Notes: generated from the letters alone by a model not told the origin. A stretch of DNA of 64,000 nt from Glandiceps talaboti (GCF_964340395.1 NC_135569.1:13658519-13722518), one strand, 5' to 3'; positions 32,123-47,100 are shown, counted from the first letter of the stretch. Numbers and translations are program-made.

Positions 32123-35100
32123 CCTTCTCCTATAGTTACTCCATTCTAAATCTACAGTGCATTTCCTCTTGATTTCCCAACTTCACCACTGATGGCTCCC
32201 TTTACGTCTCAGTGAGAGTCTGGGGCATTGCAGAGGTCATTTGTTTAAGGACAAACATGGCAGCTATCAAGATGTGTGAAGGTCACTGTTTGGACTAACA
32301 AGATTCTGAATTTTCATTTTCATCAACTCTGTATACAAATTTAACAAAAATCATGGTATAAACTTTTTGAAAATTATCTTTGTCAGGAGTTTAACCAAAA
32401 TACTCTTAGCTAGAGTTACTACGGTTACAGTGTGATGTTACTACATGTTGAGGTCAAACGCTCCATGCAGCCATCTTGTTTCAATGACCGACACTGTAAT
32501 GTCCCAAACTCTCTGCTGGGGGTGGTGAGTCTGGGTAACCAAGACAACTGTCCATTAAGCATTCGGCCATCTTTAATATCACCCTACCTGACTCTGACTT
32601 CTTCAACTTCTGGTACAAACAAGGAGTACTTCTTGCCATCACCCAATTTCTTCCTCCCATCAGTGAATTCTGCATCAATCGGCATAGAGACATCTCGGAC
32701 CGGAGACAGGCATCTCAAATCTGGCTGTGTGGCACTCTTCCTTATGGGTTCCGGAGTTCCTAGAGGGGAATTCTTTGGAGATGGTAGTCGACGTGAGGGA
32801 ATCTCCAACTCAAACTCTTCCGGAGTCTGTATTATCATACATGGATCATCGTCAATTGGCGTTTCAGTTATCTGAGATTATTTGAGTAGAGAAACAGCAT
32901 GCACACAAACCCACCACACCAAGAGGTTTAAAAAGCATTGGAGTAGAGAAGTAGCATGCAGACATACAGGAAATCGTAGGAAGGGAGATAGAGATAGCGG
33001 GTTACATAGAGAGATAGTGAGAGAGAAGTGGAATTAGTGAAAAAATAGTTTAAAGTAATTAGTTGTAGAAAAGGGGAACAAAGGGGATAGTGAATTTATC
33101 TTGGTTGCATTTCCTTAAGCCTGATGCATGAGTCATTTTCACCACCCCTGACCTTTCTACTATAAAAATTGGTCAATTTGGCGGAGATACCTGCTGTACA
33201 CTGGTGTGGGGAATTATGGGTAATGAACAATATTAGGAGCTTCTCTCTCTGTTTTCACAGTTAACCTCAGCTTTGTGTGGCCTTCGCTTCGTTAGGTGTG
33301 AAGCTGCTAACATTGTTCATTTTCCCATGATGCCTCAACCCAGTGGTGTATGTCAGGCCAGTCTTCTGTAAAGCCAGATTTGTCAATCCCCATTCTATTG
33401 CAGAGAGGTTGCACGATGCAGGCTTTGGTGAATATGACTTTTCTGAGTTCCGAAAGGACGTAACGCAACTGAGATAAAATCAACCCCAACTTTGTTCTCC
33501 TCTAAGGGTCAATATGATGCCATGGAGGTGAAACTGTTTGAATTTCATGCTAATAATGCTGAATGTTATATGAGTTTGTGTGATGTGATGTAATGTACCC
33601 ATGTGTGTGACCATTAAAGTGTATGTTTTCACCAATGGAGGAGTCAACTTAGAATGGTGACCTTTAACCTTTCATTTGTGAACATGAATATATTAATTAT
33701 ACCAGGGCAGAAAGATGACTTCTAAATTTAAATTATTACATTGAACTTTTCTGCTATGGACAGGAGTGTTTATTTAACCAGGATAGTGTCAATGAAGAAA
33801 TGTGACCTTTAACCCTTTAGGGATGGATCACATGATGTCATACAAGCTCAATAAATGAATGTTGTTTGTTTTGGGGGTTCTGGCGTCAGTGCGATTGCTC
33901 AACTTCATTTTTGTACTTTTAACAAAATTTTCGAAAACCTTCATGTTTTCAATGATCAAAAAGTTCTTTATTCACTACCGAGATGTTGATAAGTTGAATA
34001 AAATTTACTTCAGTGCTGGGTTTCCAGTAGTATTTGAATGTATTTACCATCATGCTTTTACATTGCATCGACTGCAGTGGAGTGACCGCTACAATTTTCA
34101 TCATCGTGTTTTACATCATATATAAATGTGTCGATGTCACACGTGTGAACGTTAGTTTAGGTGGGGGGTGGGGGTCCTAAACGAACGAAGTTCATTTTTT
34201 GAGCTTATGCAACATTGTGCGATCATCCCTTAGTTATTGTGAGGAGATTCTCTATTTGTCAATTGATGGCTGACCTTTAACCTTTAACCTTTAACCTTGC
34301 CATATTACAATGAAGGGAATTTATATTAAAGTACCAATGACGTCCATTTTGTATGTAACGACTACAGACTATTTTTTTTTCAGAGTAATGATTTTTTCTC
34401 TTTTTCTCTTTGACTGTACTTTTCAATTTGTGTTGTGCACTTATATTAAGGTGATTAGCTACACACAGCAATATCAAATCAAGTACTCTGTGTATGTACT
34501 ACATCTTATATTATTTATGTTGAGTAGCAAAGTCATTCAATGGTTAAAAAAGTTAGAGAAAATTTTTTATGCACTTTACATACATGGCAGTATGTACATA
34601 CATGCATACATACATACATACATACATACATACATACATACATACATACATACATACATCACATACATACATACATACATACATACATACATACATACAT
34701 ACATACATACAGACAGACATACATACATACATACATACATACATACATACAGACATACATACATCACATACATGTACATACATACATACATACATACATA
34801 CATACATACATACATACACACACACACAGACACACACACATACAGGTTGAGGTATTTTACATAGCTTTGGATTAGTACTCATACTTCAAAACTTGTTTAA
34901 CTTCATTGCATTCATGCACACTTGCAAACATTCCATTTGATATCCATACTACCATATTAGAAATAAAGTTATAGTTGCGTTGTTTTGTGTCTTGATTAAT
35001 ACCTTAAGTTCAGGAGGTTGACTTGTGTTTCTTCCCTGCATCATTAGTTTCAGACATCTAGTAATCAGTTCCTTTTCCTTGGTCTCGTTATCGTCCGTCT

Positions 35101-38100
35101 TCTCAAACCCATCATGGACTTTCTCTTCCGGTGTCGGTGGTTCCATCGTTCTGTTGTCGGGTGTTCCCGGTGTTCCAGCAGCACCACTCATGTCAATACC
35201 ACTATCATCAGTTGGCAGGTTGTCTTTCTCTTGGCACAGTTTGTCTTTTAGTAGAAGCAGATGACGTGATTTCTCAACCTGACCAAGTAAAAATATCACA
35301 TTTAGGCAAAAAAAAAAGAGAGATTTCTGGTTAGGTCATTCTGTCTCATGTGGTGCGATGATGCGATTTTTTCTTCTTCATTCTCAACAAACCAGTCACT
35401 CAATCTACTATTTATGGCAGTTAGTGTTAGTTCTTTTTATTTATTTTACTTTTTTAGAGCAAGTGTGTGTACATGTTCATGATTGGCTCTGCAGTTGTCC
35501 ACTGAAGTAGGAAGGGTTATATTTGTGTTTCCCCTTGCATCTGCAGACTGCATGGGCTGGACAAACACGAAAAAAAAACCCAAGTGATGTGTGTGCTGAC
35601 CTGAAACAATTATTTTTTTTTGGCCTTATTAAAATTTACATTGCCAGTTTTGCAGTACATTACAAAGACCTTGCCTTACAAATATTAGTCTATGGTGAGC
35701 GATCTTGACAGGCTTAGGGTCACCCTATATTTTTTCCTTCTGTTTCTCATTACCCAACTGACCCAAAGTTTCAGCTCTGACATCAAAATAAAAAAAATAT
35801 TTTATTTGTGCCCACCCATACAACCCATACAAAAGTGCCCTCTATCACGACCATAATAAAAATAATAATAATAATAATAATTTATTCCCACGTACAAAAA
35901 AAAAAAATGTGATACAGAACAGAACTAAATATCCTTATGTATAATTATACATAAACGTGTTATTCGGGAAAAGGGTGTGGAAGTAGTTGTTACACAACTA
36001 ATCGAGTCCTCCCCTCACAAAACATATGACACTCATCATTTCTGGTCCGAAAGCTGCCCCTGAACAGCACTCCTAGTGGCCAAACTATAGAATCTTTTGG
36101 GTTTTTTTGGTAACCACAATACCGGGTATGGTACACTGAAATCTGACTAAATCCTACAGTTCTTTCTGTAAAGTGCATCAGATCAATATGATTGGCTAAC
36201 TATAGCTTTCAGTGCAGTCTCCAGAAAAGCTTGATAGAGACATACCTCCTCCAATCGTGTTAGTTTCTCTAACTCCCATTGGTGTTCCAAAATCAATGAA
36301 TCACCACGTGGTCTCCAACCCTGTAAATTCTCTTCACCTCGTACGTACGTGCCAGATGTATCTATCACCTTACGCAGACGCCGCTGTGTACCTACCGACG
36401 AGATAGACAAATACATGTATGGTCAAAATCAGCCACTGAAAAACAAACCACTGTCTTGTACTTGGAGAGTACAAACAAAGTGGAATACTTTTATTTTCGG
36501 ACTGTGTTCAAAGTTTATAACTATTCTACAACATAGATTAGGAAATCAGGAGTGGTTACCATGGAGATGTAAGCCAAGCACAGGTTTGATTTTAGTGACT
36601 AAATTTTTGGTATTTGACGACATGGTAAACTGGGCAATACCTTACAATTGTACGTAGTATTGATGACAAGTAAACTGGGCAATACCTTACAATTGTACAT
36701 AATATTGATGACACGGTAAACTGGGCAATACCTTACAATTGTACATAATATTGAAGACATGGTAAACTGGGCAATACCTTACAATTGTATGTAGTATTGA
36801 TGACAAGTAAACTGGGCAATACCTTACAATTGTATGTAGTATTGATGACAAGTAAACTGGGCAATACCTTACAATTGTACATAATATTGAAGACATGGTA
36901 AACTGGGCAATACCTTACAATTGTACATAGTATTGATGACATGGTAAACTGGGCAATACCTTACAATTGTATGTAGTATTGATGACAAGTAAACTGGGCA
37001 ATACCTTACAATTGTACATAGTATTGATGACATGGTAAACTGGGCAATACCTTACAATTGTTCATAGTATTGATGACATGGTAAACTGGGCAATACCTTA
37101 CAATTGTATGTAGTATTGATGACATGGTAAACTGGGCAATACCTTACAATTGTACATAGTATTGACGACATGGTAAACTGGGCAATACCTTACAATTGTA
37201 CATAGTATTGACGACATGGTAAACTGGGCAATACCTTACAATTGTACATAGTATTGATGACATGGTAAACTGGGCAATACCTTACAATTGTACATAATAT
37301 TGATGACATGGTAAACTGGGCAATACCTTACAATTGTTCATAGTATTGATGACACGGTAAACTGGGCAATACCTTACAATTGTACATAGTATTGATGACA
37401 AGTAAACTGGGCACTACCTTTCAATTGTACATAATATTGATGACATGGTAAACTGGGCAATACCTTACAATTGTTCATAGTCATGGTTGGTTGAATGTGT
37501 GTCTGGTAAACGATTTGCTCGAAAAGCAGACGTTTGTCTGGTAAATGATTCACCCATAAACCTGACATTTGCCTGGCAGATGATTCACTTGTAAACCTGA
37601 CATTTGCCTGGTAAATGATTCACTCAAAAACCTGATGTTTGACTGGTAAACTATTCCCTCACTAATTTGACATCCTGACTAGTGCAATGTAATATCATTC
37701 ATAAAGATAAACTGCTGTATTATCTAGTTACACTCATCAGAATCTCAAATAATCTAGTCTTGATTACTGAGACACTTGCTAGTCTAGGTTTACCGAGATC
37801 CTTGCTAGAGGACTCATCTTGGTATGACCTAAGATTAGTACAAATAAGCAAGTACAAATATGCTCACAGCCTTTGCATTTGACATACGGCCAGTTTAAAT
37901 GCAATCAGCTGTATTACACATTTAAAACTGTTACCAAAAAGTCAGTTGGTTTGGCATATAATTCCAACATCTTAAATTTTTATTTGAAAACACAAAATAT
38001 CTTAAGACTTACATCTCAATGATGTACACTCATTTGATTTCGATAACCGTCAATTTTGAAATTTCAATAAGAAAATATTTGACAACGTTCATCTTTCCTC

Positions 38101-41100
38101 TAATAGTTACATTACCACCCATAACACTAAAGTAAAGTGTTTTCTGTATGTACCACAACTGTTTATAGCACCCATATCAAGTGTAAACATATACTGTATC
38201 GTTTGCTAACTGACCACATTAGAAAGGTCACATGCTAGGCTTGTAAATACACCATTTAAAATAGTATATTTAAGCTTGATATGAATGCTATAAATGAGTG
38301 TAGCACTGGGAGAAAGTGCTTTACTTCAGTGTTACTAGTTGTAAAATTCAGATCAGTATAAGACAATATACATTCCATTTGTATGTAAGTATAGCCTTTT
38401 GGACAGTTCTTCTAACAGTTTTGCCTCAGATATTACTCTACAAAAATGTGCCATATGCATATTATAATCCTGAGTCTTCTGACATTACCAATAATCCTCA
38501 AAAGTTGAATAAACTCCCAAAATAATAAACCACCAGGGGAACATGACATTCACAAGCCATTAACGGTCCAAGTGCAACAAACCCGCGGGCTTGCCTGACG
38601 AAAACGGGTGTCATAAAAGTTGTTTGCATCTCTAAAGCTGTTTGTAGTGTTACTTATAATAGCCTAATAAATTGATAACAACTGATATAAGACGGAGATA
38701 AGGTTTGCCTCAATTGACCCACTCCTTAGAAATGATCTTACGCTGTGAACTACACTGTTTACTTGTGTTATGTAAGAGCCCATCATCACATGTGTAAATA
38801 TTGGTACTCTTTGATAACAAGTGGACTTGCTTCTTTAATGGCTTGTCCCAGTAATGAAGGACACTATTTTGATGTACCACGACTGCCACCATATTTTTTT
38901 TATGACATGGGTTTGAGTCCTATCACTGCATGCTATCATTTTATAGCTTTGTTTTATTTGGTAGTTGAGATCCACAGTAAAACAAACAACTCTACTCCAC
39001 AAAAACAGAACAAACTGACATGATGAATTTGAGATGTTTGATTCATATATTTCAGAGAACCTAATTTCTTTTACTTGATTTTAAAGTGAAGCTATTTCGG
39101 CACAAAGAAACAATATTCAGTCTCTTCATACTGAGGTGGACAGGATATTTATTTGACATTAATAACTACTGTTTGCAAACAGAAATAGTGGGAGAAAAAT
39201 TTACAAAACTTTCTATACTTTTCAGTCAGTGTGTTCTGAAAAAGTGTTACTTCAAATTTTGAAACCAACCCTCTTTCAGTTTCACAATCAAATATACAAA
39301 GTGACTGTTTTGGTTAATATTCAAAGAGGTGAATGTAAAATTTGTGAGATATGGTAATTTCTCACTCTCAAAAAAAATGGCACTGTTTGAAGAACTGTCT
39401 AAAAAGCATGAAATATTTCTGAAAAAATAAGAAAGAAAATGTGACATGATTTTTGATACGAGACAAAAACTATACACGAGGACACTTTATGACAACAACT
39501 TTCACAAAGAGAAAAAGATTGAGAATATCGTCTTTGGAAGTGAAAAAAATAATCAGTAACTGTTCATGAAGATGTTGGTATGACGATCTTACAAGACCAC
39601 GGCATGCACAACTGGAAGTGATCTGAAAACACTCGGATATCATCTACGCATGTGGTGATCATGCTTTCTACCTCTTTAGAAAGATGAGAGAGAAGGGGAG
39701 GGAGCAACATTTCTGAAAGGAACTATGAGAGGGGGTTGGGGGGGTTGGTGTATGTGCCTATGTGTATTTTTATATATAAATATATATACTAATAATACGA
39801 CACTATACTACACAGTGCTACAGCTACGTTTCATGCAAATGGCTTGGCGGGAAAATAACACCGAAAACAGAAATAAATGGTAAAGTAAAACTCTCGAGTG
39901 GAATTGTTTTTCTTACCGCTGTGTTTTATTGGTGAGTTGTTAGAGTTAGCTGAATCAAGCATTTCCCGGATGTCATAATAGCTATAGGACTTGCCTATGT
40001 GTGTGTGAATGCCAAGGTCAAGGTCAAAGCCAAGGTCATCCCAGAGTTTGAAGGGTTGAGAAAAAAGGGGGTCCAGCAGCGGCAGCGGCAGACAGAAAGA
40101 AAATGTTTGGTTTGAAACATAAGTGTGGAGCAAAGAAGTACCAAACACCAAAAGAAGAGAAACCAGGAGAACTGAACCAAAGAGAATATTTGCAGTCACA
40201 AGTTCATGCAAAATGCTATGTAAGACTGAGGTAAGCCACTTATTGGTAGCCCCCAGTTTCGGGTATTCAAAATTGGCTGTAAATATAAATCTGCATATAA
40301 ATTATAACAGTAAATATAATAAAATTGCTACTATCAAATTACCGATAATTTGACAGAAAAACGGCAAAATAATTGAATAAACAAACAAACATTCACACAG
40401 GTTGTTGTGACAAATGGAAAAATAATGGAAAACAACATAGGTAAGAGTATGGTTTGTCAAAAATTGAATATTTCTGTGGAATGGATTGATGGAAGGCCTG
40501 AGAAGGGATGAACGGTGGTGCAGACACTGAAGCTACAAACACTGGAACATTACAAATACAACACACATAGGCACATATTATCGGAAACACACTACTACAA
40601 TGATAACTTTGCACCCCTCATTCGTATAATGGTTTGGTCTTATGCATTACATTCTTATAATGGTATATAGTTTGATGAATTTGTTTTAGAGAAAGATTTG
40701 GAGGCCTGGCAATATATTTCCTCAGTGACTTTAAGTTCCATTTTGATCACTTTTAGAAGTTGTCAGTCACTAAATATATGTGCCTGGGGCATCCAGTATG
40801 CTTTCCAAATTTGAAACATTCAAAATTTATAATGCGGACTTAATGTACATCATATTATGAGTTTAAATTAAGCTTTGTTCAATCAAAGGTGTATTGATAG
40901 GACCTTTACAAATAAATCTATTTTATGAAATTTGTTGTTTTTCTTTTGCAAAAAAGTGAAATTGTTGGGTAAAATTTACAAACACACGAAAAGAACAAAT
41001 CTGTGTTTGATTAGAAATGATTAATTAATGGTGACTTTTGTACTCAATTACATGACCCCAAGCAACTCTAGAGGGCGCTGGAACAGATAATCAGTTGTAA

Positions 41101-44100
41101 CACTAGAGGGCGCTGACATGGTTCATAGCTTACAACACTAGAGGGCGCTATTACAGTCATAGGCTACAACATTAGATGGCACTGTTTATTGAATAGCTTT
41201 ATTAAACATGAAAAATAATAAAAGAACAAAACAGACAGCTCACCTGGACTTAAAGATTCACATGATCTTCTCAGAGATAATTCATAGACACCGGTCACTC
41301 TGTTGCTGGAAGGAAAAACCAAATAACAGAACGTGCAAATGACACTTTTCCTCTGACTACCTAGGTGACTTATTTTTTTTAAATGTCAATTTGCTTGGTT
41401 AGTACAGCACACAAACATGAATAATTAACATGATAAGTATTGTAAGGTTGACCTTTGACCCATTTCCCCACAATGCAATGTCAAGTTATGGGAGTGGTTG
41501 CCAAAAGAGGTATTTAAATTGTTTTTTCAAAGTTCTGTCGTACAAGAATTAGAGCATTTTTTGTTGAATGATGTTTTTTTTTGTAAAGTTTCATTCATCC
41601 TTTAAATGAATTGGGATGTCAAAATTTTACTATAATCACAAATATCTTTAAAGGGCCATGTTTCAATCCCGGGTCATTGCATTAGTGTTATCTTAATAAG
41701 GATTAATTGGAATCCTTCTTTTGTTCTGGACTAATTTTTTAAATATCTCTGTCAACAGATCTTGGAGGGGACCCCTCCTAATTGTGTTTTCACGGTTTTC
41801 AAACCTAGATGTTAATCCTAATCCAAAGGGGGTGGGGGTGGGGGGTCTTTAACAATTGTCCGATTCATGTACGTACGCCTTGGCTCTCAGATTCTCACAT
41901 TACAAAGATCTAGTTAATAACCAGGGCCAATCAAACAAACTTTGTTTCCAAGCAGAAATTTACATGATTTACAAAAACAGACGTTTTTTTTAATTAAGTG
42001 AACTCTGACCTGGTGGCAATTCGCAAATATGTCAAATTCAACACGGTAGTCAAAACTTGGGATTGGTTAGAGCTTACATAGTGATCATGTTGGTCAACGA
42101 AACAAATAGACTTTTATTTAGACATGTTTATAAGACAACCTTTGAGCTTTAACCTTTGTGTTTACAAAAATGGACCAGGTGTTCTCTGTGAATAACATGA
42201 CATGACACTTTTTACTGACGAAGTCTTTAATATTAGAATGAACAGTGAATTATCTGCAACATACATGTACCCAGTGAAGAATGGATGTATGTACTTGTGC
42301 CACCTACACCGTGTGATGCAATGGACATACATACATACATACATACATACATACATACATACATACATACAGATACCATCATATTAGAAATGCAATCAGC
42401 GTATATACAAATAAGTAAACACAGTTGACGTTACAGTTAATAAGATGAACCCCTTCACCACACCATGGAGTGAATGACAAACACTGCTTAGAGTTGATGT
42501 TCTGGTTCCAAGATGCATGGATGGAAGGATACATACTATAACGTTATCTTACAGTTTGTCTTTATTACATTTGAAATATCATTTTCACCTTTACTTGTGT
42601 TAGTTTGCAATCAAGGAAACCGTTTTACTACAGAAAGTTACGAACGATCAGATAAATATTCCCGGGCATAATAATAATAATGTTGGGTTCTTATATAGCG
42701 CTTTCCCACACCGTGCACAAAGCACTTTACAATTATTACCCCTGGCTCGGATCAGAACGACACAACAGCCCTTTAGTCTTCCCCGAGGAGCATACAATCC
42801 ATTTTAGCCACTTTTAGACTTTAGCCACTCCGAAACAAACAGTAGGCAGCGACAGGGCTCGAACCTAGATTCAAAGTCGGTCACGCTAACCATTCACCCA
42901 TCATGACTCCACGAGCATGAGCAATAACCCCCCCCCCCCTTACATACAAATGGTATATTGTGGGGAGATGCAAGGTGTATATTGCATGAGTTGCATACTG
43001 ACAGAAACCCCCACTAACACACATTAGGAGTGTGTGCATGCCCCCTCCCCCTGCATGAGTATATGTGTTCTGACCCCCTCCCCCCTACAAACACATGGTG
43101 CCTGATGCATCTTGAAACCAGGAACAGGTATGATCATTTAGTATTATCCATGGTTGAGTGTATATAGATACTAAAACATAACACGAAGGGTTCCTGGTTG
43201 AAATCTACGATTGACTGTGTACATGATAACGATAAGACATGACGCCAGGTGTGCTAGGATTGTCGGTGGCTAGAGAAGCCTAAGGTATACCTGTCACTGG
43301 CTTTATAGTAGCCACTACCAAAGAGACTACGTAGAGATCTTGGTGCTGCTATCTTGGCGTCTCTTTCATGTATCTGTAGACATAGGTCCTTAGTAACACA
43401 TGCTGACTGGCCACAACTCTCAAGCTGTAATGAAGATAGAACAATGATGGTTATATATCGTATGCCATGGTCTTGATAGTCTATTTTAACGTTTGCCTCC
43501 ACTGTTTTTTAATACTCGTCTGTATATCAGTGTTATGTCAAACCCATCTAATATTTAGGTGTCTGTTATTCTTCTGTGTTTAACAATATGTCAGTCATTC
43601 TGTCTGTCTGTCTGTCTGTCTGTGTCTCTCAAGTCTGTCTGTCTGTCTGTTTACCTGTGTGTCTCTCATCAGTCTCAAGTCTCTGTCTGTCACTTTCAAG
43701 TCCGTCACACATTCTGTCTGTCTGTCTGTCTGTCTGTCTGTGTCTCTCAAGTCTGTCTGTCTGTCTGTCTCTCTTTCTCTGTCTGTGTCTGTGTCTCTGT
43801 CTCATGTCTGTCTGCCTGCCTGTCTGTCTGTCTGTCACTCCCTCCCTCCCTATCCAATCTACTTTGTCTCTGACTAGTACTTAACTTACTTCAAGGTATG
43901 CTGACAATGTTAAGTATACAGTCTCTGCATATGGAGTCACTCTGTTCAGAAGTACAGAGTTGTGTAAGGAACTGTCCCATGCAGCTTCAAAACGGAAGAT
44001 GGTCCTAGTAAAAGTAACACATCAATTATTTAGAAACAGAGACAAAGAATGTACATTTCACTCTAAATTCTTGGGAGTGAGAAACGGAAAATCAGAAAAT

Positions 44101-47100
44101 TACTTTTTAAATAAATTTGTACCACAGAACTTGAACTAGTAGCAGACTTGTCTAGAACATAAACATTATACTGAACATCTTATCTAGGCTAATAAATTCA
44201 TAAGGGTGGTAGTCTGTTAGACCAAGGGAAATCAATAGAAAAATTGTAGCTGAAACAATTCACTTGTTTAAATCTGACGGTACCAAACACAGAAGCTTAA
44301 TTCGAGCAATTGCTTGATTGCTTGCTTGATTAATTAATCAATTAATTTATGAAATCCAAGAGCTTAAACAAGGGCATGATATCATATGTTTGAAATTTGC
44401 TAATTCATCAAATAAATCGATCGATCGAATCAATCAATCAATTGATCGATCAATCGATCGAATGATTGACTACTCTTACCTGTCATCCCCCAACTGTGGT
44501 GTAAATCTTGCAGGTAGTAAATTGAGTGATAACACGGACAGTTCACTGTCAGGTTCACTTACTTCCACGGTGGTACGTATACGACCTAAAAGTCAATATA
44601 AAATTTACATTACTGCACTTTTATAACAAAGTATTGAAGTCATCTATAACACACTGTGAACATATGAATAGCACTACACAAATATGTGAGCTTATTTATC
44701 CGAGACAAATTTTGTGCCAAAATAAATCTGCATGAAAAAGCCATCACTTTCACAAGTAAATTATGAATAACCATAGAAGCAAATTCACATCATTTCGTTT
44801 TCACAAATTACAAAACTCTGCCAAATACAATGGCCTCTCCGCTGAATTTTGTAAGTGCCCAATAAATACATTCACAGCATGTAGGCGATGTGTCTGACAT
44901 CACAGACCTAGTGGTATATCTCAAATCACAAAATAGAGTTTGTCGTGTGGTGCCCTGACGGCAGGAATGTGAATAACCACTTCTGATAACAAGGTATATG
45001 CAGAATAGCGAGTTCAAGAGTCCCTTTCTGATTTGCCATTCACCAGGTGTACGCAAGCGTGGTGTTAACACCCAGATGGTGCACGTATTAGCCATTCTAG
45101 TTGTTAACACACAGTGAGTTGTTTGGCAGGTTGGTGGTAGCACTGAGATAGCTTGGTGTTAAAGAGGAACGCCACTCCACAAAATACAAGACATTTTCAT
45201 AAACTATGGGTTCTGAAGAATCATTTTACAATGTTACATCATCTATAATTACTTGTGATTTCAGAGAAGCAAGTAATTGTACGTGATGAAAAATCATGAA
45301 ATGACTCTCCACTACCAGGTGTATTAATGAAAATGTCTGTAGTTCCTGGAGTGGCGCATTTCCCTTTAACATAGGGCTGGTGCAGGTATTAACCCTTCCA
45401 AGTGCTAACATATTGAGCTAACGTGTAACTTACTGCTAGCATATGTGTTAGCACTGAACTAACTAGCTACCTTGAAGCTTGCCAAATCAGAAAGCAACTC
45501 TTGAGCTTTTTTTTTAAAGCAAGTATCAATGGTGAGTGTTACACAAATACACATTTACAATTTTGCAAGCTTTTTTTTTAAAGCATGAGATAAAATAGTG
45601 AGATTCAATCATTTTTCTTACATAGTTCACATCTGCATTGTAGTTTGGGATTCTGACTGCAGAGTTCTTGAAATGAGAAATAATATGTTACTTGTTGAAT
45701 TACAGTTCTTTAAGAGATAAAAGGGCAATAACAAAAGTTCAGTAGGATAAAAAAATTAAATTCATTTACTTAGCCCCCCCCCCCCCCCCCCTCCCCCACC
45801 TAACTAAATTGGCCAAAATTTATAATTGTTTCAGACAATACAATCAATTTCAAATCAGTATGTAGTAATATATGCAGTGTTTTTGTTAAGGGTAGTAAGT
45901 TGGTAACTTGAAATCTACCAGAGTTCCCCTGTCATTTTACCAGGGTTTCCTACTAAAATTATGGTGTAAATAATGGATGGAAATTATACCAGTTTTATCA
46001 GATATACGATTTCTATTACTGGGGTTCCCCAACCTTAGCAAAAACACTAAACATGTTTGTAGTTGTGAATATAAAGCCAGTATGTAGCGAGTAAAATGCT
46101 TTTATCGACACTTTTAAATGTATTTTAGTGCCATGCAATTACTAATATAGCAAAAATTCTTCCATTTCTCAATTTGGTGATATTTCAAGAAAGTTTGCAT
46201 TTAGGGGTATGAAACAGAATCCATTGAAAGTATTTTTATTTTTTTTTAAGATCAAGTAATTTGAAACTGTATTTGGATTAAAGGCCAATACTTCAATCCC
46301 AGGTTCTCGCATGACTGTAATCTTATCAATAGAGTCGTAAGAATTTTATAGGATTATTCTTTTGTTGTGGACCAACTTTTTTTTATAGCTCTGCCAAACT
46401 ATCAGTTTTAATACCTAGATTCTAATCCTAATTTGAAATGGGCTTTCAAATGTCAATGAGTGAAGCCATGAGTTTGACTTTTGATTACTACTACCATGGC
46501 AAACTTACTATCGGCAAATTAGATAAGACACAAACTAAAAGTGGTTATGAGGCATGTGTTAGATTACACAAGTGGATGATAGCGGTGCCTTGGTTGTGCA
46601 GACATAATCACCCTGTAATCACGACAGTGTAGGTACTTGAAGTCCTTAAAAAAATGTATACTGGAAGGTTTTAAAAGTCTATGAAAATGAAACAGGACAT
46701 GTTACAAACAGGGAAAGTAAACACAGGACTTGGATTAATAACACTTGGCATAGCATGTTGGTACAGCAGTGACTTGTATTACACACCATGGTTTGATAAG
46801 AACAGTTTTATGGAATCTTTATGCATACATGAAATGCCAGGGGAACTGGAAATTTGTTTGTGAACGTGAACTATTATGTAAAGTGGCCATAAAACTGTTC
46901 TTATCAACTGTTGGAATGTAAACTCTGTACTTCCGATGCTGTGCCAAGTGTTATTAATACAATTCAGTTGTTTACTTTACCTCTTTGAAACAGTTTCCGT
47001 TTTCCACGGTCTGATGTCAGCAGTTTTAATTTTAGACATGAGGTTTAACTTGTTGCTGCTTGAGAATTGCTATTGAGCCATCATGTTACTGTTAATGTAA

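Larger units (their letters stand above)
32872..35002 (-). other. Kinesin intron between exons 20 and 21
   Basis: It contains a ~123-bp fold-back (33211-33333) and the CATA microsatellite. A short run of CCTTTAACCTTTAACC lies at about 34272. No further exon was found. Confidence 0.55.

Noticed and set aside
33307-33489. 60-codon minus-strand frame with a protein-like look ([17 protein letters not shown])
   Set aside because: It partly overlaps one arm of a fold-back element, has no splice context in phase with the kinesin and no family that I recognise.
34310-34882. Long open frames on both strands over CATA repeats
   Set aside because: Low-complexity microsatellite translations with no protein family features. 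The same holds for 1738-2000, 21025-21533, 43559-43884 and 48372-48664.
36687-37568. Repetitive minus-strand frames (VRYCPVYL and relatives)
   Set aside because: They come from the 47-bp minisatellite and change frame between units.
46438-46863. Open frames over family C and D repeats
   Set aside because: They lie in dispersed non-coding elements and other copies carry stops.
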